From Fasciola hepatica (taxonomy: Eukaryota; Platyhelminthes; Trematoda; Plagiorchiida; Fasciolidae), in assembly GCA_948099385.1 (NCBI GenBank), contig CANUEZ040000107.1, positions 124,001 through 188,000 of the forward strand: 64,000 nucleotides of DNA, written 5' to 3'. Shown piece by piece: positions 35,576-48,232 of this stretch; the stretch's first letter is position 1; every line of letters begins with the position of its first letter. The notes beneath the pieces were generated by a model. That model ran no database searches and had not been told where the DNA came from. It saw only the letters and a list, made by a program, of their open reading frames with translations. A program made the translations under genes and the position numbers.

Positions 35576-38500
35576 TGTGAAACATTAGAGTGTTCACTAA
35601 TCAGTGGTACTTTGCAAGAAGCTGAGAATCCCCGAAAAAGGTGGACAAAGACTACTATCCATTCCACAGCAGATTAATCCTGTAACCATGGTTCTGACTA
35701 TAACAAAAATAGATGCTTGACCTACGCTGATCATTCAGAAAAATAGTACTTCAAGAGAATGCACAAATATTCCCCTTTCTCGAATGAGATCAAAGGAAAT
35801 ACAGCTTTAACTGGACAAATGGATATTAAAGTTTCACTTGTTTTTACCCAGCATACTATCACAACAATTGAACCTTGTTTTGTGGAGGTCACAATTATCG
35901 CTTATCACCTTCTCACGATGTGATTACCAATAATGTCAGGAAGTGCATAATGTATGACAGTGAAAACCCTGTCATTGATAGACTCGTCTCCTGTCTATAC
36001 GTTTTCACATCTATTAGGAAACGGGTCTCCAATGTGAGAGCAACTGTTAACTGAACAGTCTTGCATCGCAGTATTCCACGAAACACTTACGAATCTGCAT
36101 AACCAATCGTCTGAGGTAAACTTTTCCATTCTGCATGATCGTGAAATGGACTCATTTGGAACTAAATTGTTCACCCTTTTGTCGTTTCTTTCTATACAGT
36201 GCAACAGTTCTGTTTCCTAGACATCTGTTCAAAGAAACTGGTTGTATTTTGAGCTTCAGCAAAATCTTATGATATAATCTTGCATTGCACTTGGTTCGTT
36301 TGTGCGGCAGATTAGGAAATAATGTGGTTGGTAAAGAATTGTCTTCTTTATTGATATTTGAACCCAATTTTTGACACCACTCACGATTTAGCACCACGTG
36401 TATTCTACCTGGTCAGCTACAAGTTCAAACATATAGGGACTCCAACAAGCCTCCAAAGGATTGTGTTGGTGGCCCAACCAAATCAACTGAACACATGGCA
36501 TTCGACAAATTAAACATTGATTCTGAACAAATTGGGCAGAATTGCCATGTGTTTTCTGGGTGAATACAATCTTGGTTTGGTAAACATTTCATGCTGAGAT
36601 TTCCAAAGCCCTCATATATCAACTGTTCACGATGTTGAATGATGTGGCTTCCCGGTAATCCGCAAATAACGATTGAGAACCACATAAATTATTCTTACTC
36701 CAAACTAGCCATCATAGTTCTAAAGTTGCGCATCCTCCCATCAAAGTTGGACCAATCCCGTCAAGTTTACTGATGGAAGCGTGCAACCTGACCAACAAAT
36801 CCGATGACGTGTTTGCATGCACAGTCTGATTTACAGTTTTGTGATTTGTAATTTTGCAACAGACACACAGAACATAGGAGAATAGAACATTCGTGAATTC
36901 ACTTGAAATGGTATTCACTCTCTCGTCCAGGAACATTTACAAGCCTGTTTGATAAATTAGATGTATTTATTTGTGACTGCTAGTTTTCGTGACCAAATGT
37001 GCATCCATAAATACAACTTTATCTCATGATGTATTCACCGTGTGTCCAATGTAACGAGTTTTAGATTGCAATGAATCAGAAGCATTTCATCCCAAAGTAA
37101 CACTCCTCAATGAAATTTCCAGCATCCACTTTACAGCTGCATAGGCCATGGTATTTACCTTACGATAAATTACCATCCAGGTTTCGGAATTCTAAAAAGG
37201 AGAAAAACAAAATACTGACAGGAGTGACAGCATTAGTTTACCAATCGCTGGAAACGTGTATGAAGTTTATCAGTTACAGGATAAACTGTGTGATTCTACT
37301 ACAGAAGAAACCTGTCACCAGTATAATATTGTTCATCAGATAATAAGAAAGAAACACTGAGAACTGATCCATAGGTCTGTCGATGATTACAAATTTACAT
37401 TTTTCGGATTTTATGATTTGTGCTGAGCATGTAAATCTGTAAAATTTCTTAAGATGAACATTGAGAGTTCTACAGACGATCAGAAGATGGACCCAGTTCA
37501 ATGCTCATCACGGGAAATTTGTTGGAGAGCTATTATTTTGTGGAAATCGGTTTTGTTGGATTGGGCTGAAGAGAGGGAGAGATAAATGGGAAAGTTCGTA
37601 GTTGAGCTGAACAGCCATTAAAATGTTTTGCGTGGGATAGGACTGAAAAGCGTTTCCAACATGTTTCACAGGCAGATTTTCGTCTAACTGACAGTGGCAT
37701 TTGAACCCAGCTCAATTGGCATCAGAGTGTATAGCAACTGAGTAAGTTCTAGGACTGATTCTATCCAACGGCAGTGTTCGAAAAGAGAATTGGAATAATC
37801 TATCTGATGTTTTTCTGTGTAAAACGTTTCATCTTTATTTTCACAGGTCACTAGTCTAAGCCAACGAAAAAAATGAAATACTGATGAGCAAACAGTATTC
37901 GTTTTTTGTCTTCACTAGGAAATACGGTACTTGATTGCTTTTCGATCTCTGCTCGATAGGATATAGGTTTGCAGGAGAGTAAAATATACCAGAACCACTA
38001 GCAATTACGGGTCAAGTTATGGAAACGGTCATGCAGCTCAATGGATGATAAGGAAACGGAAAATGCTAGCAATAATTTGATTGTCCTTAAATGTGACCAT
38101 GGATATCAAAATGTCAATAGCATACAATCATTACTCAGGCTGAAATGAAACTGTTTTTCCGATCAAGACTTTGATTGTTACATCCTTATGAATATCGCAC
38201 ATTTTAAGCCAGGAGAGTCCCATGTGGATGGATTATTTGGTTTGTTGAACATCATGTGGCAATTCATTTTCCACTCCTCATACAGCTGCATCATGATAAC
38301 CACCTGGTGTCACAATCATTGCAAATATCCAGAAAATGCCATATTATTGTATGATCAGGTGATCACAGTGGGATTATGTTTGCTAACAGCTCGTGCACAT
38401 TACCATTGATTCTGACGGCGAACGTTGCGAAACTGACTAAACAACACGTCTGAGGTGTTGAAACATTCAGTTGTATCTTGGATGGTAAATGAAACAGCGC

Positions 38501-39431
38501 GTTCTTCGCAGCGGTTTAAAACCGATGACAGATCCATAACATCAGTTGGAGCTTATCTTTCAAACCCTTTTCGATATTTCAAGTAACACTACAAACATGA
38601 TGGACCTTGCCTGACTTTGGTTTATGGAAGGAGTATTTTATTCTTACCGCTCTAATTTCACTTTGGTTTCGGATAAAATGTGTCTGCATGCACTGGCAAT
38701 CATTTCTTCACTGGCAAAAATTTGTCAATGCCATGTCAACTGGAATATCCCGTTTATAATTGCTCATCGATGGTTGTCCAATCAGTTTCGGGTGAAAACC
38801 AAATCCTCAATGGGTCTCACATGTGATCTCGGTTGAACTTCAACGGTGGATATAAGGTTACTATGAAATTTATCTCTCGTCTAACACCACACACGTGTCC
38901 TGGGATTTGAGACACTTTTGTCGGAAATGAGAAACAAATTAGCCCGGTGCTGGATTGTAGTTTTGTTGTTCCATGTGCGTTGCATACACAGGTTATAGGG
39001 TCCAAATGTACAACCAGATACATTGGGATCAGAAAAGGCGGTTGAAAATCAGTTGAACTTTGGATGCAAAGAAAGATTTGGCATGAAAATGTGTACAGCA
39101 TCACAAAACAGTTCTTACAATACTTAGTGAGCTTAGCGCAATAAGTTATTCAGAGTGCGATAAACAAAACATGGAAGAATTCGGCTAGTTCAAGCTCACA
39201 ATAAGAAGAATACAAATCATGACCGAATGAGCAGAACTGGAAAAGTTGTAGGTTTTCTGTGTTCCAAGGATGAAACACAAGTTCTTTGAACATTAGAGAT
39301 GTCACAATAACACAACAGATATTGAATCCACGTGTGTCTCTTTCGTTTGAACTGCAATCACACTTTTGGAATGGCTATCAACTACTATGGAAGTAGTCCT
39401 CTTTCTAGCTACCCCAGCATTCATAACTCAC
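35576..39431. other. No recognisable gene; scattered protein-like frames
   Basis: Minus-strand frames at 36152-36397 and 35995-36204 overlap in a way that suggests one frameshifted coding sequence (LPHKRTKCNARLYHKILLKL, then MEKFTSDDWLCRFVSVSWN). A minus-strand frame at 36425-36685 has four CxxC-like cysteines. A minus-strand frame at 38817-39104 follows an acceptor-like CCAAAG. None could be assigned to a family or joined into a gene. Confidence 0.35.
37640..37745 (-). mobile_element. Possible tRNA-derived SINE fragment
   Basis: On the minus strand GGGTTCAAATGCC resembles a polymerase III B box (one mismatch), and TTGCTATACACTCTGATGCC upstream could be the region of a degraded A box. This is weak, since no second copy was found in the window. 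Confidence 0.22.
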
Positions 39432-39676
39432 CAATTTGTGGAGCATCTTTCTTCCAGTAGAATCTACGCCATCTGAAACAAGTATGAGACCTTCGTTGAA
39501 AAAACAGATGATCTTCACTTTTACTTGAATTCCAGGAACTAGGGAATTATTTGACACTGACGCTGGTTCTGCTTCGTAAATCCATTTGAAGACTACTACT
39601 TCTTCCAAAAGATGGATTCTGGAAATTTTCCGATATTCAATATCATACATCATCGTTTTTATTTCAACATAGGCAA
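39432..39676 (-). CDS. Candidate internal exon of an unknown protein
   Basis: A 245-base minus-strand stretch runs from TTGCAG (acceptor) to TTG followed by GTGAGT (good donor). Two bases complete an upstream codon and 81 open codons follow, ending on a codon boundary. The frame is closed by stops immediately upstream of the acceptor, as expected for intron sequence. The translation includes AYVEIKTMMYDIEYRKISRI, VVVFKWIYEAEPASVSNN and IQVKVKIICFFNEGLILVSD, an alternating hydrophobic pattern that suggests beta strands. I do not recognise the family. It is the best single exon candidate between the duplications, but no adjoining exon was identified. Confidence 0.4.
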
Positions 39677-39852
39677 CTGCAAGTCGTGCGGATGTGTTTC
39701 ACGATCATAAAAAGGGCGGGTTGGTTGTATTGCAACGAACAAGCACCATCGAAGATTGGTTCCACTTTCCACGGTGCAATTAGGGATTAGTGAATAAAAG
39801 TACAACAGCCAGTGTGCAACATACATAATTTTTGCAGCGTCGGTTTGCAATA

Positions 39853-42434
39853 CCTGCCTGACTGTTTATTCAACAAAAGTGCAGAACCTGATTTATATCA
39901 AACTTATTTCATTCCATAGTTCGCAAGTTGAAAATCCACTCCGGTTTTTCTGCTCTCATTCATTGTTTCATGCAATTATTTTCACCATCTCTTGAATTCT
40001 TCGCTCTCAGTGAAAGATATTTACCGAATGTGGTTGAGCCAATCTTATCAGGTTGTACTGGGAAAACTGCCCCATTTCGTGTCCATTTGTCACAGATGTT
40101 GTAGAAGAAACGATGTCTCATACTGAATTGGATCGAGTTTCAGCACATTTGAAAAACATTTTTCCTTGAGCACAAATACATGATCAGTTGAGAAAGATTT
40201 TCAACAACCCTGGTGTACTGAGTTTTCAAGTCTCAAGGCTACTTGTTTCAGAAAACTATTCCAATGCTAAGTATACAGAAGAACTACGCCTTGCGTGGTT
40301 GTCTACTGCCTTTGTAGACATTCTCTGTATACAGAAACCTTTTGAATAATATATTGCGTTGTGATTTTATTTTATGTTCAACGATGAGAATCACAATCAT
40401 ACGAAGAAACTGGGTTCCCAAAATACCTTTATTAGTTATCAGTAGCGAAAGAAGCAACAAGCACCGTTTTGAGAAATCGGTATTTTTGGTAGCGCTAAGC
40501 TCTGGACTTTATCATCAGCTCTTGTTGGTCTCACTATTTCATGCCAAGTGAAGGCCAGTGAAGAGAGAGGGAAGAGCACAAATATTCCAAAGAATTATTG
40601 CTGGTTATTTTCCACGAAAGAGGAAACGTGCCGTGAGTTATTGGAATGCCGCAAAAAGGTTTTGAACAGGACACAAAGAAGGAATGCTTATTAGACTCAA
40701 AAAATTGAGGAAAAAATCTGAAATTATGCTCACAGCATCAGATTTCCTTGATTTCTATTTATTCAACCAGACGACAAGAATAAACCTACATGCTTTAGAA
40801 ACAAAAATATCCAGGTCTAACGCCTTCATGGACTAGATCCTCGAAGTGTCAGAACAGAAGTACTAATAAGCCACTTTAGGGATGATCTTCCAGACAGCAG
40901 TCAGGTAGAGCCGTGAGTGATTGTTATATTTGGCTTGGATAGATACATCCGCTTTGGAATTCACGATTCCCAGTTAGGCGGTGCCACACAATTTGAGCGA
41001 CTTTTGTCCAAATATGAAATGGACAATCCTGTACGACGAGGAGTGAGTATCAATTTTGTGACATTACAAAATGTCGATACAGTTACTAATGAAAAAGCAA
41101 CCAAAAACCCTACCCCATGCTCTTCTTATGGCAGTGAGGAGACCTGTTCCGTTATTCTCGTGCCTCGGGATACTCAGCAGTTTTCTACTGAGCTTGTTTT
41201 TCCATTACATTTCACGTTGTAAAGAAATTCACATTTGAACCCCGTGACAGTATGTGAAACTGATGCTCATTTATTACGGAAAGCTTGTCAATAAACGAAT
41301 CCGATTGAACACGTATGAAATAATGCCAAACAAACCGAATTGAATGTGGTTCTGTCAAGGCTTACATGTGAAGCTTCGGGTGTGATGATACCAAATGGTG
41401 ATCAAGTGCAGCATTACCAGCCCAGATGCCCCATGCAATACTCAATATAAATATACTTCTTGATCTGTTTTGAATAATTTTCGATAAACGAGATACAAAA
41501 TATTTTAAAGGGTCCAGTTGACTTGTAGGCATACATTCACACCGTTATCTAGTTTTTCAGTTGTTGAGAAGAAATTCATCTGCTAGGTCAAAATAAATTT
41601 CCCTTTGTCAGTCAAAGTCGTTGACTGACCATCAACCCCTGTGGTTTGTCAGTTTCGGCAGATGTATTTCAAAGTGGAACTAATGCTTTCTCCAATTTTT
41701 AATAAATGTCTGCGCAATCTCAACTAGCAAAGTGGTTTGTTCGTATCTTGCCGAGTGAACGTTGAAAAGGAGAAATCGGAACTTTCAAAATAATAATTTT
41801 CAGGGTTTGACTAGATGACAGTCTCCTTTCCAAAGAATTTCAAATCGCCATTATAATCAACCAACGAAACACATCCATCACGCTATCCCGAATCAGTTGG
41901 CAAAATGGTTTTGACCAGATTTGTGATAACATTGATGTTCTCGGGATTTATGAAATGATTTCTATTATCCCAGTAGAGCTCAACATTCACTCACCCGACA
42001 AAAGTATTTTGGAACTGAGTAAACGAAATTCATTTCACACCTAATGATTTCCTTTTTATCTGAAAAAATTGAGCGGAATAAAACGAGTGATGAACACAAT
42101 GTCCAATGAAACATGACACACTGAACAATCTCTCAAAGATAAAAAACTTGTTCTGTTTAACATGAAAGGTCACCACAGGTTGGAACATGCTCTGTTCCGT
42201 GTGAAAAACATTATCTTTGATGTTGCACCTAAAGAATGGGATGAAAAATAATGCCATAATTCTTAGAAACAGGTGCTACTTGCGTATGTTGGCAATAAAA
42301 TGAATCAGTTTCAGCAGCCCCTCATATGGGGGACATATTTTATCCACTTCCTGAATGAAAGGATGAATCTTCGATAGAATAAGGGGGAACAACAAAAAAC
42401 ATTGTTCCATTTTATGGATTCGACCGGTTGATTA
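39853..42434 (+). repeat. Repeat C, copy 1 (2.6 kb)
   Basis: Aligns in direct orientation with 45286-47976. From about 41041 to 42430 the copies are almost identical. From 39853 to about 41036 they differ at a far higher rate, and a segment of about 150 bases present in copy 2 (46278-46440) is missing here near 40880. The 101-codon frame at 40917-41222 exists in both copies, but every difference I count inside it changes the amino acid, so it is unlikely to be a gene. No transposase or reverse-transcriptase motif is visible, and ends and target duplications are not clear. Confidence 0.92.
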
Positions 42435-44579
42435 ATAATATTGGCAATTTAAATTATCTGACTGGGTTCACAGTTGACTGGAAGCAAATGGCAAAGGGGA
42501 TTCGAAGACAAGCAGCACACCCCGTATAATGTAAATAGTTCATCTAATTTAGGTTCAGTGGTGGGACTTGATGAGTGCATACTGCCTACCGTCTGTATAT
42601 GTATATACTTTATGTATTATGTTATATACATTGTACTTTATGATAATCCGATTCCACTCATTTTGCGTTTATGAGCTCACTTCTGTCCCAAAACGTGACA
42701 TATGAACTCCTTTCAGCAACAATGCTATGTGACTGCAATTCTATTAGGATTTGTCTAGAGCACTACTCAATGTTACGCGGACAAAATGTTGACATTATTG
42801 GAGCTCATAAGCACCACTTGGGGGTTCTGAGGTAGTTGTTACCATTTTTCAATACTTTCAATAAATTGTCTACTGCCTCTTAAAGTCGCATATTGCAGCC
42901 TTGAAAATGAATTTATCCTAAGCAGCCCATTGCAGCTATAACTCTGTTTTGGTCACTTAAAACGACTGTTTCTAGAAACTGATCCGTGGATAAGTTGCAT
43001 AACTCGATAACCAGTTAGTTTAAAAACTGGAGGTCTGAGAAGATCTGCCCAAAGAAGAAAAAATAACTCGCCGTGATCAGTTAAATGAAAATTAATTCAT
43101 CCAAGGAAAACGTACTCAGAATTATCACACCTGGTTAAAATATCAGTCTGCATAGAACTTTAATCCTAGTGACCAAAATACTTCTCTGATCAGAACTGGA
43201 TTCCACTAACAACCAGTTTGATAGTGGTTGACAGTGAAAACCGCATCGATCTGACGACATTTTTCCAAACCAGTTCTGGCAACTCTGGGAATTCATACAG
43301 AAGTCAGCGCAGGCGGTTAGCCATGACGACAGATATCACAAAAGTTCAAAATTGAATCCACTGCTCTGAAAATAGCACAACTACAATACATCACCTTGGT
43401 TGTTCTGACCGTAACAATTGACTGATACCTCCGTAAAACCCATGACAGAGTTTACACGGCATCTGCAGTTTCCCCATCATCTCTGTTATCAGGTATTTCA
43501 TCCATACTGTCCTTCGTGGAAGAGTTTCAATGAATATCAGGTCCCAGTATGTAGTCCGTGTACCACAGTTATTACACAATGGCTCAGACACTGTCATCTA
43601 CGGCCACACACCTACTATTGTTAACCTTGTCCAATTTTTACAAATTCCGCCGTGATGAATCACATGGTATTTCTCCCCGATTAAAACTTTATTTCTAGTA
43701 AGAGGTGTTTCTGTGCAAGGAAGCCGTTGAGAGTGGTGATTTTACCAAAAATTCGGTCCGATTCAGTTGACGGACCATAAGCATTTCGAAACAATCCATG
43801 TCAAAATCCCCTCTCCTAATAATATCCCTTGCTGAACAGTAACTACCACTAAGATAGCACCTTTCCGCAGATTACCAACGGATTGATATCAAGTGTACAT
43901 GGTGAGATCGAGTACTGCTGGGAAAACTAGTGTAACATATACATTCGCAGCAACCATTTACTAATGAAAATCTCTTTGTTATGGGCGACAAATATTTAGT
44001 TTGAAACACAAATTTGCACTTCCACGGAACGGCTTGAAAAGAATGCCGAATTTGCGCTTCCGTTGTATGGGCTTTTCGCGGTACTGCAGGTTTCGTTGTC
44101 TTTGCATAAACATTCGCGGTATTGAAGCAATGTTTTTTGACAGTAACAGTTTGGAAATCCGAATGATAAAGCAAGTGAATCCGCATTTGTCGCTCACTAT
44201 GTGTGCTCCTACCAAGTTCCGAGTATCGAACTCGTGTTATGAAAATGTACATAGAGCTGAGATAAAAGGTATGAATGATTTCCCATTTACTGCAGATTTA
44301 GCTGAATTATGCACCGGACATTAGTGCAGATACTTTGTCGCTCTATTTAGTATTTGTGGGACGCAGTTATATGTGCCAATAACGATCCAGTTATAATGTT
44401 ATCGGTGCCTATATGAAAAATGGTACTGGAAAATCCAGATAATAAACTTAAGTTTTCTGAACACAGAAGGAAGACATAGGTCGTGAAATGCAAGCTTTTC
44501 GTTTACTCCCGTCAGCCAAGAACGTAGAACATGCTGGCATATATACCGTAAAGTAGGGTGGTAAATGTAATAGTGAAGT
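42435..44579. other. No recognisable gene
   Basis: Overlapping open frames on both strands at 43872-44324 (126 codons minus, 107 codons plus) are the longest here. Neither shows a domain, and it cannot be said which strand, if any, codes. Confidence 0.4.
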
Positions 44580-45275
44580 GGGCATTGCATAAGTTGGGGA
44601 GAGTGAGGGCTGTAGTGTTAATGCCAAGGTGAGCAAACGTTTTGGACCAATCATTTGTGTTCACAAAGCGATGTTTGATGCTTCTTGATTATGATCGCCT
44701 CACTGAACGCTAATAGTTTCGGCAATTGGTTGAGCAACAAGCCTTTTAAACGCTGGGTCAGATAAAACTTGTGACTTGACGCAATTTTCTTGCAACCGAA
44801 GGAATTGGCATTTCATGTCATCGTGTATTGCTCCGAAGGGTTACGTCTTGATGTTGGGTTTGTATTCTAACACTCCTTGAGTCAAGCGGTGATTCGTCCT
44901 GCCAATATGTACGTCACCGCAGCCGCAGGAGAGCCGGTAGGCAACATTTGAGGCTTTGAGTTTAGCAAGACCGTTTGAGTGATTTCGAAAATGGAACCTT
45001 TTGCTCGACTGCAGCAAATGCAATGTTTGCGTCTTGCAACCTGTGTTTTCTTTCTATTTTCATGAATCGGGTAAAGGGGGCCCAGTGTTTTAAATCTGCT
45101 TATCAAACGAAAACATCGTTAGTGCTCACGTTGAACTCTACTATACGAATAAGCTCCTACAGGTCTCGGTAGTACATCGGAAAGGAACATGTGTGTTTAT
45201 CTTGAGAATGCATTCATGCTGATGGGTTTCCCATTCTGCAACCGTACTGTTTCCTAAGAAGCCGTTTAAATAGGT
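44580..45275 (-). mobile_element. Penelope-like element fragment with GIY-YIG domain, minus strand
   Basis: Minus-strand text around 44960-44845 reads ASNVAYRLSCGCGDVHIGRT, matching the PLE GIY-YIG entry with a CxC pair and YIG replaced by HIG. After frame changes, AIIIKKHQTSLCEHK (about 44690) and QNVCSPWH (about 44630) match the 'EA.LI..H..SLCVHK...QNVCLPW' type ending of a PLE endonuclease. Upstream (45270-45030) lies linker text, SRFKTLGPLYPIHENRKKTQ, that recurs at 47985-48232. Multiple stops make it a dead copy, and it is only distantly related to the PLE end at 31.3 kb. Confidence 0.75.
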
Positions 45276-45285
45276 TTCCTAGGCT

Positions 45286-47976
45286 GTTTGTTCAGCAAGA
45301 GCGCAGAACCTGATTTGTATTGATTTCTTTCACTTCGAAGTTCCCAGGTCAAAAATCCGCACCGGTTTTTCTGTTCTCATTGCTTGTTTCTCCATGAATT
45401 TTTAGCTGCCAGTGAAAGATATTTATCGGCTGTAGTTGGATCAATCTCATCAGGTTTTACTGAACAAATTGCCACAGTTCATTGCTACTTGCCGTTGGTG
45501 GTGATGAAAGACGAAGGTCTTATACCAAATCGGATCGGGTTCCAGCACAATTGAGAAAAGAATTATCGTGTGAGCAAAGGAAGGTGATTATTTGAAAAAA
45601 GAATGTGGCCAAATCTGATCTGCCAAATCTTTAGGTCCCAAGACTACTTCTCTCAGAAATATACTCCAGCCCTATGTATACAGAAGAACTAGGCCTTGCG
45701 TGGGTGTCTACTGCATTTTTGGGTTTCCATCGTACACACAAATATTTTAAATAGTAAAGCACTCTGATTTTATTTTATGATCAACGTAGAAAATCACAAT
45801 CATACGAAGAAAACTGGGTTCCCAAAATACTTCTGTTAGTTATCAGTAGCGAAAGAAGCAACGAGCACCGTTTTGAGAAATCGGTATTTGTGGTAGCACT
45901 GAGTTCTGGACTTTTGCATCAGTTCTTGTTGGTTTCACTATTTCATGCCAGGTGAAGACCAGTGAAGAGAGAGGCAAGAGCACAAATATTCCAAAGAAAT
46001 ATTGCTGGTTATTTTCCACTGGAGAGGTAATGTGGCGTGAGTTTTGAAATGCCGTAAAAAGGTTTTGAACATGGAACAAAGAAGGAATGCTTATTAGACT
46101 CAACGAATAGGGGGAAAACACTCCACTTATGTTCCCAACTTCATATTTCCCTAATTTCTATCAAATATACCAGAAGAAAAGAATAGGACTACATGCTCCA
46201 GAAACGAAATATTCAGATGTAAGGTTTTCACGAACTAAATCCTCAGAGCGTCTGAACTGAAGTGAAAGTAAGCCACTTCATTGTTGGGTGTTAGTTATAG
46301 CTCACGATTGAAAATGTCTTCCCGATGAGTACCCAAATATATTTGAGCGTTTTCAGTAGAATCAAGTTGTTGTTCTCATCGGATAACGAAATGATTAGAA
46401 AAGTGTTACACCTTCCCAAAATTGAACAAATTTCCAGAGAGCAGTCATTCGGAGCCATGAGTGATTGTTATATTTGGCTTAAATAGATACATCTGTTTTG
46501 GAATTCGCGATTCCCAGTTAGGCGGTGCCACAAAAGTTGAGCGACTTTTGTCCAAATATGGAATGGACAAACCTGTACGACGAGAAGTGAGTATCAATTT
46601 TGTGACATTACAAAATGTCGATACAGTTACTAATGAAAAAGCAACCAAAAACCCTACCCCATGCTCTTCTTATGGCAGTGAGGAGACCTGTTCCGTTATT
46701 CTCGTGCCTCGGGATACTCAGCAGTTTTCTACTGAGCTTGTTTTTCCATTACATTTCACGTTGTAAAGAAATTCACATTTGAACCCCGTGACAGTATGTG
46801 AAACTGATGCTCATTTATTACGGAAAGCTTGTCAATAAACGAATCCGATTGAACACGTATGAAATAATGTCGAACAAACCAAATTGAAGGTGGTTCTGTC
46901 AAGGCTTACATGTGAAGCTTCGGGTGTGATGATACCAAATGGTGATCAAGTGCAGCATTACCAGCCCAGATGCCCCATGCAATACTCAATATAAATATAC
47001 TTCTTGATCTGTTTTGAATAATTTTCGATAAACGAGATACAAAATATTTTAAAGGGTCCAGTTGACTTGTAGGCATACATTCACACCGTTATCTAGTTTT
47101 TCAGTTGTTGAGAAGAAATTCATCTGCTAGGTCAAAATAAATTTCCCTTTGTCAGTCAAAGTCGTTGACTGACCATCGACCCCTGTGTTTTGTCAGTTTC
47201 GGCAGATGTATTTCAAAGTGGAACTAATGCTTTCTCCAATTTTTAATAAATGTCTGCGCAATCTCAACTAGCAAAGTGGTTTGTTCGTATCTTGCCGAGT
47301 GAACGTTGAAAAGGAGAAATCGGAACTTTCAAAATAATAATTTTCAGGGTTTGACTAGATGACAGTCTCCTTTCTAAAGAATTTCAAATCGCCATTATAA
47401 TCAACCAACGAAACACATCCATCACGCTATCCCGAATCAGTTGGCAAAATGATTTTGACCAGATTTGTGATAACATTGATGTTCTCGGGATTTATGAAAT
47501 GATTTCTATTATCCCAGTAGAGCTCAACATTCACTCACCCGACAAAAGTATTTTGGAACTGAGTAAACGAAATTCATTTCACACCTAATGATTTCCTTTT
47601 TATCTGAAAAAATTGAGCGGAATAAAACGAGTGATGAACACAATGTCCAATGAAACATGACACACTGAACAATCTCTCAAAGATAAAAAACTTGTTCTGT
47701 TTAACATGAAAGGTCACCACAGGTTGGAACATGCTCTGTTCCGTGTGAAAAACATTATCTTTGATGTTGCACCTAAAGAATGGGATGAAAAATAATGCCA
47801 TAATTCTTAGAAACAGGTGCTACTTGCGTATGTTGGCAATAAAATGAATCAGTTTCAGCAGCCCCTCATATGGGGGACATATTTTATCCACTTCCTGAAT
47901 GAAAGGATGAATCTTCGATAGAATAAGGGGGAACAACAAAAAACATTGTTCCATTTTATGGATTCTACTGGTTGAA
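45286..47976 (+). repeat. Repeat C, copy 2 (2.7 kb)
   Basis: The counterpart of 39853-42434, with about 150 extra bases at 46278-46440. It is bounded on both sides by direct copies of the same PLE fragment (ending at 45275 on the left, starting at 47985 on the right), which copy 1 lacks. Confidence 0.92.
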
Positions 47977-47984
47977 TATTATTA

Positions 47985-48232
47985 TTTGCATCTTGCGATT
48001 TGTCTTCCTTCTGTTTTCATTAACTAGATAAAGAGGACTCAGTATTTTAAACTTGCTTGTCAAATGAAAACAGTATAATACTCCCCTTGAACTCTACTGT
48101 ACGAATAAGATCCTGGAAGTATCGGAACTGTATCGAAACGGGACATGTGTGCCTTGCTTGATAATTCTTTCATGCTGATGGGTTCTCCATTCAGCAATCG
48201 GACTGTCTCCCAAGAAGTCGTCTAATTAGGGC
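47985..48232 (-). mobile_element. Second copy of the PLE linker fragment
   Basis: About 70-75% identical by eye to 45030-45275 in the same orientation. On the minus strand it reads HLTSKFKILSPLYLVNENRR where the other copy reads RLISRFKTLGPLYPIHENRK. It directly follows repeat C copy 2. The endonuclease part is absent. Confidence 0.7.

Noticed and set aside
40917..41222. 101-codon frame shared by both C repeats as a gene
   Set aside because: All seven or so codon differences between copies are replacements clustered in the first third, and no domain is visible.
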